This document shows, in pieces, positions 32,434 to 41,788 of a DNA stretch of 64,000 bases; the stretch's first letter is position 1, and each line of letters begins with the position of its first letter. A model generated the notes under the pieces. It ran no database searches and had not been told where the DNA came from. It worked only from the letters and a program-made list of their open reading frames with translations. Source of the stretch: Sediminibacterium sp. KACHI17 (GTDB lineage Bacteria > Bacteroidota > Bacteroidia > Chitinophagales > Chitinophagaceae); assembly GCF_040362915.1 (NCBI RefSeq), contig NZ_AP029612.1, positions 1,054,001 through 1,118,000 of the forward strand, written 5' to 3'. The position numbers and the translations under genes are program-made.

Positions 32434-34896
32434 TTAATTGTTGAAAGTGATACGCCACTTGATTTGATTACTTTTTTCAGCGGCTTCTTTTTTAAGAAAC
32501 AGTATGCGATAATATTTACCCGCTGCCCAACTATCTACAAAACTATCATAATACTTACTACCTGGATTACCGCTTTGTCCACCCGGATATACACCATACG
32601 CTTCAATATCATCCGTCATATGCACGATCATGCGCCAACTTGGACCATGTACTTTGGTTGTAGCATTGATGATATGTACGCCTCCGCCAATAGGAAGATG
32701 CAATCTACTCAAGGGATCAATTTTCAATAAATGACTCACACGTGTGTCTTTGAACTTACCCCATTCCAGTTCATTCTTTTTTTCCAATTCTTTGCATTTG
32801 ATACTTGCCTTTTTAATCGCCGTCATTACAGCATCATACAAGGTTTCTGTTTTATCAGGCGTATTGGCATTATCTGCGAAATAGTAAACACTATCACGTA
32901 ACATCACTTCCAATAAAACAGGTTCATCAGGCCATGGTAATGCCAGTTTTGATTTTTCAAACTCGTCCTTCCAAACTGTAGTTTCAAGGCTATCCCAAAT
33001 AGCACGGAAAACAGTGGCGCCTTTTTCTCCAATATCATTACGCAGGTTCCAATCTTTGAGGATAGATAGATACTTTTTTCCATCAGCATCTAAGGCGGCT
33101 TCATTTACAAACTTCATCAAGGCAGGTCTTGCCATTTCAGCAAAAACGTTGTAGTTATCAGTTTGCAATCGCTGCATATCTTCTGCAGTGATATTACTCA
33201 TCGCAGCCAATCGCTTATTAATGATGATGCCACGATACAATGGAAAATCAGCAGCTGCTCCTAAATAATAGGGATAGGTATCATCTGTTGATCTTTGATT
33301 GGCACTACTGATAAAGCCACGCTCCGGATTCTTCTGCATTGGATTTTCTTCGTTCGGAATAATTCCCTGCCACATGTATCTGGTATCATCACCGGGCATG
33401 ATGAAATCTCCCTGTCGCTTCCATCGCGCAACAAATGCACCTTGTTGTTTAATAGCAATATCTCCGGTTTTGGAAATAAAAGCAAAGTTTTGTCCCGGAC
33501 AAGTCCACTTATTAATGGCATTCAAATAATCATCGAAATTTTTTGCATGATTCAATTCATAAAATGTCTGTAGACCTTGTCCGCCATCATGTGCCGTCCA
33601 TTTAACAGCTAAATATTTACCAACCGTATTATCATTCTTGTAAGAAGCATCATACATCACCGGACCCAGGGCTGTATATGCAACGCGATCAATGATATCG
33701 GGCTGCCCTTTTACTTTGATCACTTCTTCTTTGATATCCGCTTTGTTCCATAATCCATTATACCAATATTGTTCAAGGGTACTGTCTTTGAATTTCATGT
33801 CATAAAAATCGATCACATCTCTACCGGCATTGGTCACACCCCAGGCGATACTATCATTGAATCCGATGATCACTGCTGGAGAACCCGGAAAGCTTGCGCC
33901 ATAAGTACTATGTGTAGGCGTTGTGATCTGTACCTCATACCAAAGTGAAGGAAGATTTAAACCAAGGTGAGGATCATTCGCCAATATTGGTCTGCCACTT
34001 TTGGTTTTAGTTCCTGAAACCGCCCAGTTATTGCTTCCATTATTTTTATCCGGAATCATGGGTGGTGTTGCAGTATTGAATGTATTGGTCTTGCCTAAAT
34101 AAACAGAATCCACATCAGCAGGTGCGGTTACCGGTATGGCGGCGGCTGGGTAGACTGTTCCTTTGGGTATGATCGGATCTAAAGAGTCTTGAACATTGGT
34201 AAACAGTTGATCAAAATCTTCATACCCAAAATAGTTTTTTGCATTGGTCATCTGAAGATCACTACTAATGCCTCTTCCGGTAAGATCATAGGACATGAAC
34301 ATCAGGAAAAGATAGGTTTTGAACGGTGTCCATTCTTCCGGTTGATAGTCCAATAACTTGTATTCAAAAGGAATTTCATGGGGTTCGAGTGAACGGATAT
34401 AATCATTCACTCCGTTGGCGTAAGCCTCCATAGCTGCTGTGATATCTTTGTTCTTTGAAGCTTCGCGCATGGTTTTTTCAGCAGCGTATACCATGCCCAT
34501 TCTGCGAAAATATTTATCGGTATCTATGCGATCAGGGCCAACGATCTCACTCAATCTGCCAGCGGCAACATGGGTTTGAAATTCCATTTGCCACAAACGG
34601 TATTTTGCATGAAGATATCCTTGTGCATAATAAGCATCCGCATCATTCTCTGCATAGATATGCGGCACAAGTCGTTCATCCATGAACACTTCTACTTTTG
34701 ATTTGATCCCCGTTAAAGTGATCTCTGCATTATGAGAAGCATCAGCGGGTTCTGCGTTTTGCCAGAAACCTTTTTGAGGAGAGAGAAAATATCCTAGTCG
34801 AGGTGTTTTACTACCCCCTACTGGAAGTTGGGTATTGAGGGTGATGATAAGTCCGGTTGTGGCAATCACCGAAACCAACATAGGAACAATTCGCAT
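32434..34896 (-). CDS. penicillin acylase family (Ntn-hydrolase) protein
   Basis: An 820-residue exported N-terminal-nucleophile amidase. An N-terminal hydrophobic segment (3-20) is a signal or anchor. The alpha-chain region has YAENDADAYYAQGYLHAKYR; the autocleavage site is Gly287|Ser288 within NNGSNNWAVSG, which leaves Ser288 as the catalytic beta-chain N-terminus. ANDPHLGLNLPSLWYEV and AWGVTNAGRDVIDFY are standard beta-chain motifs. The family hydrolyses penicillins, acyl-homoserine lactones or other amides; the true substrate is unknown, so beta-lactam activity should not be assumed. A small membrane protein follows in the operon. Confidence 0.93.
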   Translation of the reverse strand: MRIVPMLVSVIATTGLIITLNTQLPVGGSKTPRLGYFLSPQKGFWQNAEPADASHNAEITLTGIKSKVEVFMDERLVPHIYAENDADAYYAQGYLHAKYRLWQMEFQTHVAAGRLSEIVGPDRIDTDKYFRRMGMVYAAEKTMREASKNKDITAAMEAYANGVNDYIRSLEPHEIPFEYKLLDYQPEEWTPFKTYLFLMFMSYDLTGRGISSDLQMTNAKNYFGYEDFDQLFTNVQDSLDPIIPKGTVYPAAAIPVTAPADVDSVYLGKTNTFNTATPPMIPDKNNGSNNWAVSGTKTKSGRPILANDPHLGLNLPSLWYEVQITTPTHSTYGASFPGSPAVIIGFNDSIAWGVTNAGRDVIDFYDMKFKDSTLEQYWYNGLWNKADIKEEVIKVKGQPDIIDRVAYTALGPVMYDASYKNDNTVGKYLAVKWTAHDGGQGLQTFYELNHAKNFDDYLNAINKWTCPGQNFAFISKTGDIAIKQQGAFVARWKRQGDFIMPGDDTRYMWQGIIPNEENPMQKNPERGFISSANQRSTDDTYPYYLGAAADFPLYRGIIINKRLAAMSNITAEDMQRLQTDNYNVFAEMARPALMKFVNEAALDADGKKYLSILKDWNLRNDIGEKGATVFRAIWDSLETTVWKDEFEKSKLALPWPDEPVLLEVMLRDSVYYFADNANTPDKTETLYDAVMTAIKKASIKCKELEKKNELEWGKFKDTRVSHLLKIDPLSRLHLPIGGGVHIINATTKVHGPSWRMIVHMTDDIEAYGVYPGGQSGNPGSKYYDSFVDSWAAGKYYRILFLKKEAAEKSNQIKWRITFNN

Positions 34897-35049
34897 AGCA
34901 TCAATTTGAGTGATGAATTTAAGGGATTTAGGGCATAGTTGTTCAGGCGATGCATCTAAGGTTCCGCTATAAGATCATAAAAATAAGCCAGAAAGATTCT
35001 TTCGATTAAACCTATTGGTATTCGTTGGGTCTTACCCAAAAGCCCTGAC

Positions 35050-36231
35050 ATGAAAAAAGCCCTGATTACTGGATTGTTTATCGTATCGATCACCTTACTC
35101 CAATTCTGCAAAAGCAAGGACAGCGCTGCTCCCACGTATGAATCTGTCACCAATGCATTTGGCACCAACATCAACCTCAATCAACTTGAGAATTATGCTT
35201 CCCAGGCAGTTCCGGCCTATATCACAAAAGATAATACAGCAGGAAATCCGATTACCAATGCTAAAGCAACTGTTGGCCGGGTTCTTTTTTATGACAAAAA
35301 TTTAAGTATCGATAATACTATTTCATGCGCCTCATGTCATCAGCAGCAATTTGCATTTAGTGATACGGCAATAGCCAGTAATGGGGTTAGTGGTGGACTT
35401 ACGGGCAGACATTCCATGCGTTTGGTCAATGCAAGATTTTCTGCTGAGGCTAAATTCTTCTGGGATGAAAGAGCAGGCACTTTAGAACTGCAAACCACAC
35501 AACCCATACAAGATCATGCGGAAATGGGTTTCAGTGGACAGAATGGAAGACCGGCCATCGGAGCCTTGCTGACTAAGCTTCAGGGCATCAATTATTATCA
35601 GGATCTTTTCCAATTTGCGTATGGCAATACAACCATTACTGAACAGAAGTTGCAGGAATGTCTGGCTCAATTCATCAGAAGTATTCAATCCTTTGATTCA
35701 AAGTATGATGCAGGTAGAGCGCAGGTGAATAATGAGAATCAAAACTTCCCCAACTTTACGGCACAGGAGAATCAGGGTAAAAATTTATTCCTAGCACCTC
35801 CGGCATTCGATCAGAATGGTGTGAGAACCGGTGGTGGTCTGGGATGTGGCGGTTGTCATAGAGCTCCTGAATTTGATATCGACCCCAATAGTGGTAATAA
35901 TGGTATCATCGGAAGAATCAGTGGTACAGGCATTGATATTACGAACACAAAAGCACCATCACTGAGAGATTTGGTAAATCCAAACGGCTCGCTCAATGGA
36001 AATATGATGCATACTGCTTCACTGACTTCATTACAATCTGTGATAGGTCACTATGGCAATATCAATATTGCTCCAGGCAATAACAGACTAGATCCCAGAC
36101 TCAGACCGAATGGTAATGGTCAACAATTGAATCTTACCGCCGCTGAAGTGAATGCAGTGATGGCATTTTTAAGAACATTGACCGGAACGAATCTGTACAC
36201 CGATAAAAAATGGAGTAACCCATTTAAATGA
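35050..36231 (+). CDS. di-haem cytochrome c peroxidase (CcpA/MauG family) lipoprotein
   Basis: A 393-residue periplasmic protein with a lipobox at LQFC (Cys20). The two c-type haem sites are C93-A-S-C96-H97 and C266-G-G-C269-H270, spaced as in bacterial di-haem peroxidases; RHSMRLVNARF and FWDERAGTLELQ are conserved family segments. It would reduce hydrogen peroxide with electrons from the respiratory chain, or, as in MauG-like members, oxidise another protein. It ends two bases from the convergent bioF stop, leaving no room for a separate terminator. Confidence 0.92.
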   Translation: MKKALITGLFIVSITLLQFCKSKDSAAPTYESVTNAFGTNINLNQLENYASQAVPAYITKDNTAGNPITNAKATVGRVLFYDKNLSIDNTISCASCHQQQFAFSDTAIASNGVSGGLTGRHSMRLVNARFSAEAKFFWDERAGTLELQTTQPIQDHAEMGFSGQNGRPAIGALLTKLQGINYYQDLFQFAYGNTTITEQKLQECLAQFIRSIQSFDSKYDAGRAQVNNENQNFPNFTAQENQGKNLFLAPPAFDQNGVRTGGGLGCGGCHRAPEFDIDPNSGNNGIIGRISGTGIDITNTKAPSLRDLVNPNGSLNGNMMHTASLTSLQSVIGHYGNINIAPGNNRLDPRLRPNGNGQQLNLTAAEVNAVMAFLRTLTGTNLYTDKKWSNPFK

Positions 36232-36233
36232 TC

Positions 36234-37322
36234 TCAACTCAGATGTTGGATCAACTGATTCACTTGATCGATCGTATTGAATGAATGGAGCACTAATCGA
36301 AGCCGCTCCTTCCCTTCCGGTACTGTTGGATATAAGATGGGGCGAATATCAAAATGATGGGATTGTAACTGTGTTGCCAATTCTTTTACCGCTGTATTTC
36401 CCGGAACTACAACCCCTTGTATCGGTGTATGAGAGATCAATTTTTCATAGCGTATATCTGAGGATTGAAACAGTTCTACAAGGCTTTTCAGATAGGCTCT
36501 TTCTTGATGCATCGCTGGAAAGACATCATAAGATCTACTGATCATTGCTACAGCATGCTCGGGTAATGAAGTGGAGTACATCAGACTTCTGGCAAAATTG
36601 ATGAGATAGGTTCTTAATTGTTCCGAACCCAACACCGCTGCACCATGGCATCCACATGCTTTTCCAAATGTATGTATGCGTGCAAAAACCTGTGATGCAA
36701 ATCCCAGTTGTTGTACCAACCCTTCACCCTTATCACCAACCACACCTGTGGCATGTGCTTCATCAATAATGAGATGTGCCTCATAACGTTGTGCGAGATG
36801 GATCAATGCTTCTAGTGGACAAGTATCTCCATCCATACTAAAAACAGATTCAGTAACAATAAAAATGGTACCGGTAGCCTGTTTCAGTTTTGCTTCAAGA
36901 TCATTCAAATCATTGTGTGCAAAGGAAAAAGAACGGGCAAAAGATAAACGAATACCATCTCTTATAGAAGCATGTGAGAGGTAATCATATAATATTGTGT
37001 CGCCTTTTTGCGGAACACAAGACAAGAGTCCGACATTGGCGTCATAGCCAGAATTGAAGATCAAAGCCGTTGCTGCTTCATGAAACAGGGCGATCTTTTT
37101 TTCGGTTTCATTGATCAGCGGGTAATTACCTGCGAGCAATCTTGACCCTGTAGAACCGGAAGCTTGTGATTTCGATCCTTGATTCAACAAATGATGGGTA
37201 GCGATCCCTAAATAATCATTGGAGCAAAAATCAATAGCACCGGCATGTTGCTGAAGCTGGCGTAATGACTGCTTGGACACACGTTCATCTAGTTTCCGGC
37301 GGAGAAAATCATCAGGATACAT
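36234..37322 (-). CDS. bioF: 8-amino-7-oxononanoate synthase-like aminotransferase
   Basis: PLP-dependent alpha-oxoamine synthase of 362 residues. SNDYLG (34-39), GSTGSRLLAGN (56-66), the DEAHATGVVG stretch (187-196) and the Schiff-base Lys221 in HTFGKACGCHGA fit BioF, which condenses pimeloyl thioester with alanine in biotin synthesis. Related enzymes (Kbl, serine palmitoyltransferase) share the fold, but SNDYLG and length favour BioF. No other bio gene is adjacent. It is divergent from miaE (71 bases between starts). Confidence 0.88.
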   Translation of the reverse strand: MYPDDFLRRKLDERVSKQSLRQLQQHAGAIDFCSNDYLGIATHHLLNQGSKSQASGSTGSRLLAGNYPLINETEKKIALFHEAATALIFNSGYDANVGLLSCVPQKGDTILYDYLSHASIRDGIRLSFARSFSFAHNDLNDLEAKLKQATGTIFIVTESVFSMDGDTCPLEALIHLAQRYEAHLIIDEAHATGVVGDKGEGLVQQLGFASQVFARIHTFGKACGCHGAAVLGSEQLRTYLINFARSLMYSTSLPEHAVAMISRSYDVFPAMHQERAYLKSLVELFQSSDIRYEKLISHTPIQGVVVPGNTAVKELATQLQSHHFDIRPILYPTVPEGKERLRLVLHSFNTIDQVNQLIQHLS

Positions 37323-37393
37323 GAAAGTAAAACTAAGGCAAAAAGAAAATCTAACCGCTTCAAGTATTTACTTTGCAGGTGAAATGATGCAGC

Positions 37394-38002
37394 ATGGAAT
37401 TATCTGAGCATACAAAAAATATACTAGGACTTCAATTACCGACTGACCCACGATGGGTAGATCTGGCGAGCATTCGTTTAGAAGATATACTTACCGATCA
37501 TGCTTATTGCGAGCAAAAAGCTGCACTGACCTGTATTTCACTGATCCAGCGTTATTCTCAGCGTGTAGAACTGGTGAAACAACTCTCTCCGATCGTTACG
37601 GAGGAATGGGGACATTTCAGGTTGGTATTGCATGAATTACATAAGCGAGGCTTACAATTGGGGACCCAGCGAAAAGACCTGTATGTAAACAAACTGATCG
37701 AGTTTCAAAAAAAAGGTGGCAGTGAAGAAGGAAGATTTTTAGATCAACTGCTCACGATGGCATTGATCGAAGCCAGAAGCTGTGAACGGTTCAAAAGATT
37801 AAGCGAGGGATTACAAGATGAATATCTCCGTAATTTTTATCGCCGCTTCATGGAAAGTGAAGCAGGTCACTATACTTTGTTCATCGAATTATCAGAGCTA
37901 TACATTGATAAAGCCATTGTTCGTAAACGCTGGAAGGAATGGCTGGATTATGAATCAGAGATCATGCAGGAATTGGAACTCAGAGGAGATAGAATTCACT
38001 AG
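37394..38002 (+). CDS. miaE: tRNA-(ms2io6A) hydroxylase MiaE
   Basis: Di-iron monooxygenase that hydroxylates the isopentenyl group of ms2i6A37 in tRNA. 202 residues, all-helical. Carboxylate and histidine ligand segments are visible: ILTDHAYCEQKAAL, EEWGHFRLVLHEL (ExxH) and MESEAGHYTLFIEL (ExxH); LIEARSCERFKRL is a strong family signature. It needs miaA and miaB products, which are not in the window. It converges on the GSCFA gene with five bases between stops. Confidence 0.93.
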   Translation: MELSEHTKNILGLQLPTDPRWVDLASIRLEDILTDHAYCEQKAALTCISLIQRYSQRVELVKQLSPIVTEEWGHFRLVLHELHKRGLQLGTQRKDLYVNKLIEFQKKGGSEEGRFLDQLLTMALIEARSCERFKRLSEGLQDEYLRNFYRRFMESEAGHYTLFIELSELYIDKAIVRKRWKEWLDYESEIMQELELRGDRIH

Positions 38003-38007
38003 CTGCT

Positions 38008-39012
38008 TTATTTTTTTAAACAAGATTCAAAATAAACTATCTCATCTTTCCAACTGATAAATGGATATTGTTTCTCCATCTGCACCGCTTTGTTCAAATA
38101 TGTTTGCAGGAACTGCTGATGTTGCTGTGTAGAAGGATTAAAAGGTTTATGTTGTGCTGCTAATCTGATCGCATCAATTTCCTTGAGTAAGCTTCTTGTT
38201 TCTTCAGACATACATGCATTCACCAATTTCTCCCATACATATTGTGTAGCATGATAGTTTGGATGAACAAGATCTTCAGCGTAAAAACGATAATCGCGCA
38301 GGTCATCGATCACTAATTCATAAGCCGGGAAATAATACAACCTGTCAAATTTCTCCACCAAATGATGTACGGCCTGAATCAATACCGCTTTACTTTTATT
38401 GTTCTCGATCACCCCTTCTCTCAAATGTCGCACCGGACTGATGGTGAATATGATCTGTAGTTTAGGATTGAAGTGAAACAAGCGATGGATCATATGATCC
38501 AGCATACTTAATACTTCTTCAGTGGTCAATAATTTCTTTGCGAACCAATCTGCAGGAGCTTTGTGGTTATTGGCTGCAACTGCTCCCTTTCTTGTATTCA
38601 CTGCTTTTTCGGTTAAGGTATAGACCCATGCAGAACCGAGTGTGATCATAACCTGATCGGCATGCTTTAAAAATTCATGAGCTGTTTTTGTTGATTGATT
38701 GATCTTCTCTATTGCGTCTTCCGGTGTGATGCCTGAAAAACGACTATGGTGTTTCCAGCTATGCCAACTTTCATTGAGTGTAAAAAGATCCTCGACAGCA
38801 AAGGTTTTGTTTTCGATGTATTGAGTAATAGCTTCTGATACACTTACCGGATTGAATAGTATTCCATTCGGGTTCTCTAATACGGTGAACTTATGTTTTG
38901 ATAATTTCTCTCCGATATTTTCTGTAAAGCAAGAACCGATCAATAGCAACTGTTGCTGATGACTGATCAGTTTGTCGGGAGACTGAATATCGAATTCGTA
39001 ATGAAATTTCAT
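38008..39012 (-). CDS. GSCFA domain protein
   Basis: A 334-residue protein named for its motif, here IGSCFTENIG (residues 25-34), with later blocks NPNGILFNPVSV, MITLGSAWVY and TISPVRHLREG and a C-terminal LVHPNYHAT. The family resembles SGNH/GDSL hydrolases: the Ser in GSCF and the Asp/His in EDLVHPN could be catalytic, by analogy. Function unknown; acyl or acetyl esterase activity on an envelope component is plausible. It starts six bases after the HMG-CoA lyase gene, so the two are co-transcribed. Confidence 0.88.
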   Translation of the reverse strand: MKFHYEFDIQSPDKLISHQQQLLLIGSCFTENIGEKLSKHKFTVLENPNGILFNPVSVSEAITQYIENKTFAVEDLFTLNESWHSWKHHSRFSGITPEDAIEKINQSTKTAHEFLKHADQVMITLGSAWVYTLTEKAVNTRKGAVAANNHKAPADWFAKKLLTTEEVLSMLDHMIHRLFHFNPKLQIIFTISPVRHLREGVIENNKSKAVLIQAVHHLVEKFDRLYYFPAYELVIDDLRDYRFYAEDLVHPNYHATQYVWEKLVNACMSEETRSLLKEIDAIRLAAQHKPFNPSTQQHQQFLQTYLNKAVQMEKQYPFISWKDEIVYFESCLKK

Positions 39013-39018
39013 ACCTGT

Positions 39019-39879
39019 TTATTGAAACACCTGTAATGCCATGTTGCTACTTCGCATCAGTGCATCCGGATCTAAGTCTTGTAATAATTGCTTTGACTGA
39101 AAGAAAGGGATCATTTTTTCTGAATCCATATTACCGACCAGATCATCCTGCGCCATCGGACAACCTCCGATTCCTTTCATCGCCCCATCAAAGCGATTAC
39201 AGCCTGATTCGAACGCGGCTAATAATTTCTCTTCCCAATTCTTTGCAGTAGAATGCAAGTGAACACCAATAGTAGTTTCAGGATATTGAGGAATCAATGT
39301 TGTCAATGCAAAACGTATTTGTTCCGGGCTGGCCAGTCCAACAGTATCTGCTAAGGAAATAATTTCAACTCCCTCTTTGACCATCACTTCTGTCCAATGG
39401 AGTAATATATCTTCATTGTATACATCTCCATATGGATTACCAAATCCCATACTAAGGTATACTACTAATTTTTTTTGGGTCTTTACACACAATTCCTGAA
39501 TCGCTTTGACTCTATCCATGCTTTCTTCCATAGTGCTATTGGTATTGCGCTGCTGAAAGGTGGGAGAAAGCGAAAAAGGGAATCCAAGATAACTGATCTC
39601 ATCATATACAGCTGCTTCTTCAGCACCGCGAAGATTTGCAACAATGGCTAATAACTTTGTACGATCATTGATTACCAGTTGAGGAATCACTTCTTTGGTG
39701 TCAGCCATTTGCGGTATGGCTTTCGGTGATACAAAACTTCCGAAGTCTAGTGTATGAAACCCAACTTTCAGCAATGCATTCAAATAATTCACCTTCACCG
39801 ATGTTGGAATTTGATGACTCCAACCTTGCATGGCATCACGAGGGCATTCCACCAATTGTATTTGACGATCAAAAGACAT
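39019..39879 (-). CDS. hydroxymethylglutaryl-CoA lyase
   Basis: TIM-barrel lyase of 286 residues of the HMGL-like family. The substrate-site ECPRDAMQGW (11-20), LDFGSFVSPKAIPQM, and HLHSTAKNWEEKL lead to the catalytic loop GIGGCPMAQDDLVGN with the conserved cysteine. It cleaves HMG-CoA to acetyl-CoA and acetoacetate in leucine breakdown; homologous lyases with other substrates exist, but the GGCP loop favours HMG-CoA. It lies in a minus-strand operon between rlmB (12 bases upstream) and the GSCFA gene. Confidence 0.9.
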   Translation of the reverse strand: MSFDRQIQLVECPRDAMQGWSHQIPTSVKVNYLNALLKVGFHTLDFGSFVSPKAIPQMADTKEVIPQLVINDRTKLLAIVANLRGAEEAAVYDEISYLGFPFSLSPTFQQRNTNSTMEESMDRVKAIQELCVKTQKKLVVYLSMGFGNPYGDVYNEDILLHWTEVMVKEGVEIISLADTVGLASPEQIRFALTTLIPQYPETTIGVHLHSTAKNWEEKLLAAFESGCNRFDGAMKGIGGCPMAQDDLVGNMDSEKMIPFFQSKQLLQDLDPDALMRSSNMALQVFQ

Positions 39880-39891
39880 GTAAAGCTGTTA

Positions 39892-40641
39892 TTATGATGA
39901 GTGCAATCGCTGTTTCATTGCTTCGTATAAAATGATACCGGTTGCTACCGACACATTGAACGAATCGAATTTGGTAGCCATTGGAATGGTAAAAAATGCG
40001 TCGGCTGCTTTTGCGAGATAAGGCTGTACGCCTTTGCCTTCATCACCCATAATGACACAACAAGGATCATTGAATGTAAGATCGAATACTTTTTTATCCG
40101 CACGCATTTCACTGGTAAATACCTGAATGCCATTCAAGTGTAGTGTATCTACGGCTTTCAATAAACTATTGACCCTGCAGACGTGAATATGTTCCAATGC
40201 GCCGGCACTGCTTTTCATTGCTTCCTCATTCAAAGCACCCACTCCTTTATCAGGAATGATCAAAGCCTGAGCCCCGCAACAAAGCGCGCTTCGAGCAATG
40301 GCTCCAATATTTCTTACATCTGTCACACCATCCAACATCACAAACAAAGGCACTTCACCTTTGGATACTACATGATCGATCACTTGTTGTAGGTCCATGT
40401 ATTGAACCAAGGCTGCAAATGCAATCACACCCTGGTGATTGGCACGAGTCATGCCATGCAGTTTCTCTTGGGGAACCAACTGTATCGGGATATTCTTTTC
40501 CCTTGCATGTTGACGGATCTCAGCAATGGCTTCTCCCGATATATTTTTTTGGAATAAAATTTTATCGATCGGTCTTCCCGTTTCCAGCGCTTCCAATAAA
40601 GGCTGGCGACCAATGATCAATGAACTCTTTTTAACAGGCAT
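39892..40641 (-). CDS. rlmB: 23S rRNA (guanosine-2'-O-)-methyltransferase RlmB-like
   Basis: SpoU-family (SPOUT) methyltransferase of 249 residues. N-terminal substrate domain (IIGRQPLLEALE to MTRANHQGVIAFAA), then the knotted catalytic domain with LDGVTDVRNIGAIARSA, IMGDEGKGV and the C-terminal SFNVSVATGIILYEA. It is annotated as modifying G2251 of 23S rRNA, though TrmH-like members are hard to tell apart. The ATG at 40641 is preferred over a TTG two codons earlier; that TTG overlaps a perfect -7 promoter box. Confidence 0.92.
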   Translation of the reverse strand: MPVKKSSLIIGRQPLLEALETGRPIDKILFQKNISGEAIAEIRQHAREKNIPIQLVPQEKLHGMTRANHQGVIAFAALVQYMDLQQVIDHVVSKGEVPLFVMLDGVTDVRNIGAIARSALCCGAQALIIPDKGVGALNEEAMKSSAGALEHIHVCRVNSLLKAVDTLHLNGIQVFTSEMRADKKVFDLTFNDPCCVIMGDEGKGVQPYLAKAADAFFTIPMATKFDSFNVSVATGIILYEAMKQRLHSS

Positions 40642-40644
40642 CTG

Positions 40645-40652
40645 CAAAGGTA
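40645..40652 (-). promoter_or_regulatory. TACCTTTG promoter box directly before rlmB
   Basis: A perfect TAnnTTTG match that ends only three bases before the rlmB ATG. If used, transcription would start at or just inside the ATG and give a leaderless mRNA. It could also be a chance match, because rlmB is closely spaced in an operon with the NUDIX gene. Confidence 0.35.
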
Positions 40653-40655
40653 TTA

Positions 40656-41207
40656 CTAAAGCTGACCCAAAACCTTCATCAATTTAATTTTTGTAATAGC
40701 GGCAACGGACATTGAATCAGTGATGATGCCCTTGTCAACCATCTGCCATGCTTCATCCAATGATACTTTCCTGCAATGTAACTCCTCTGTATCCTCCGGC
40801 TCTGCCTCCCCTTGCGCTAACCCCGTCGCCAAATAAATGATCGCCAATTCATCGGATACCGAATTAGATAAATGCATGGTCTGTAAATGCTGCCAAGTTG
40901 TAGCGGAGAGCCCCGTTTCTTCTCTTAGCTCTCTTTTCGCACTGTCCAGTGGATCCGTACCGATCGGCGCACCCCCTTCTGGAATTTCCCAACTATATTG
41001 ATCCAATGTAAAACGATATTGACCTACCAGCCATAACTGCTCATCCTTGTCCAATGCTACCACACCTACTGCTGTATTTTTAAAATGGACCTTTCCATAA
41101 ATCCCTTGGCCACCTGATGGATTAAGCACCGCATATTCCGTTAGTCCTATCCATTTATTTTCATAGATATTTCTTTCACTGATGATCTTCCAGGGATTCT
41201 TTTCCAT
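40656..41207 (-). CDS. NUDIX hydrolase (ADP-ribose pyrophosphatase type)
   Basis: A 183-residue NUDIX protein resembling ADP-sugar pyrophosphatases (WEIPEGGAPIG before the box). The box ends in RELREETGL, keeping the catalytic glutamates, but the glutamate normally seven residues before the REL is a threonine here (GTDPLDSAKREL). This position usually helps stabilise the box loop. Likely substrates are ADP-ribose or other nucleoside diphosphate sugars. It lies four bases after a small membrane-protein gene and 14 bases before rlmB. Confidence 0.88.
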   Translation of the reverse strand: MEKNPWKIISERNIYENKWIGLTEYAVLNPSGGQGIYGKVHFKNTAVGVVALDKDEQLWLVGQYRFTLDQYSWEIPEGGAPIGTDPLDSAKRELREETGLSATTWQHLQTMHLSNSVSDELAIIYLATGLAQGEAEPEDTEELHCRKVSLDEAWQMVDKGIITDSMSVAAITKIKLMKVLGQL

Positions 41208-41211
41208 ATAG

Positions 41212-41715
41212 CTAGTTTCTGATAATGAGTCGGCGAATGACTGTCGCTATCATGAACAAAAGTAAGATCACTACGATCATAAACTTAATGGCCGCACAAT
41301 ACCATGTTAATTGTAATGATGATACTGAATGATACCCATTGATAGACTGCAGCATTAATATATTTTCTGTGATATCCAATATTGCTGCAAGAAAAGCCAT
41401 TCGAATACCTGCAGCACCCAATTGCTGCATGAATCGATGGGTCCATTGAGCCGTACTCCTGGCAACCCCTACAACAAAAAACCAGGTATAGGCAGCAATA
41501 AAAATAAAATCAAGTAAAATATTATTCCGCACCATTTCTTTATTCCATACCGATAAAACTGTGCTTAATTTTTCAGGTGTATTGGCAAACTCCAATGCCA
41601 ATATTCCGGAAGGTGTAGAAGGCTGTATCAGTTCTTTTCCTTGCCATCTTAAAACAATGATCATGATGATGGAAAAAAGAGATGCAAGCAAAAAGTATAG
41701 GGATGATTTCTTCAT
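41212..41715 (-). CDS. integral membrane protein, unknown function
   Basis: A 167-residue protein with four predicted membrane helices (about 5-23, 67-86, 105-122 and 138-160) and a loop of about 40 residues after the first. I do not recognise the family. It is the first gene of the operon with the NUDIX, rlmB, HMG-CoA lyase and GSCFA genes, starting 28 bases after the metK terminator. A TATATTTA sequence upstream is one base off the promoter consensus. Confidence 0.75.
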   Translation of the reverse strand: MKKSSLYFLLASLFSIIMIIVLRWQGKELIQPSTPSGILALEFANTPEKLSTVLSVWNKEMVRNNILLDFIFIAAYTWFFVVGVARSTAQWTHRFMQQLGAAGIRMAFLAAILDITENILMLQSINGYHSVSSLQLTWYCAAIKFMIVVILLLFMIATVIRRLIIRN

Positions 41716-41742
41716 TAGGATGGTTTTAGATATCCTAAATAT

Positions 41743-41769
41743 AAAAAACCTCCGCAGTTGCGGAGGTTT
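41743..41769 (-). terminator. intrinsic terminator after metK
   Basis: On the minus strand AAACCTCCGC pairs with GCGGAGGTTT (stem 41760-41769 with 41746-41755, 4-base loop), followed by T residues down to 41743. It lies 20 bases after the metK stop and isolates metK from the downstream operon. Confidence 0.92.
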
Positions 41770-41788
41770 CTATGCAATATTGATCACA

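Noticed and set aside
32434-34896. Antibiotic resistance role for the penicillin acylase family gene
   Set aside because: The family has many substrates; nothing in the sequence or context points to beta-lactams.
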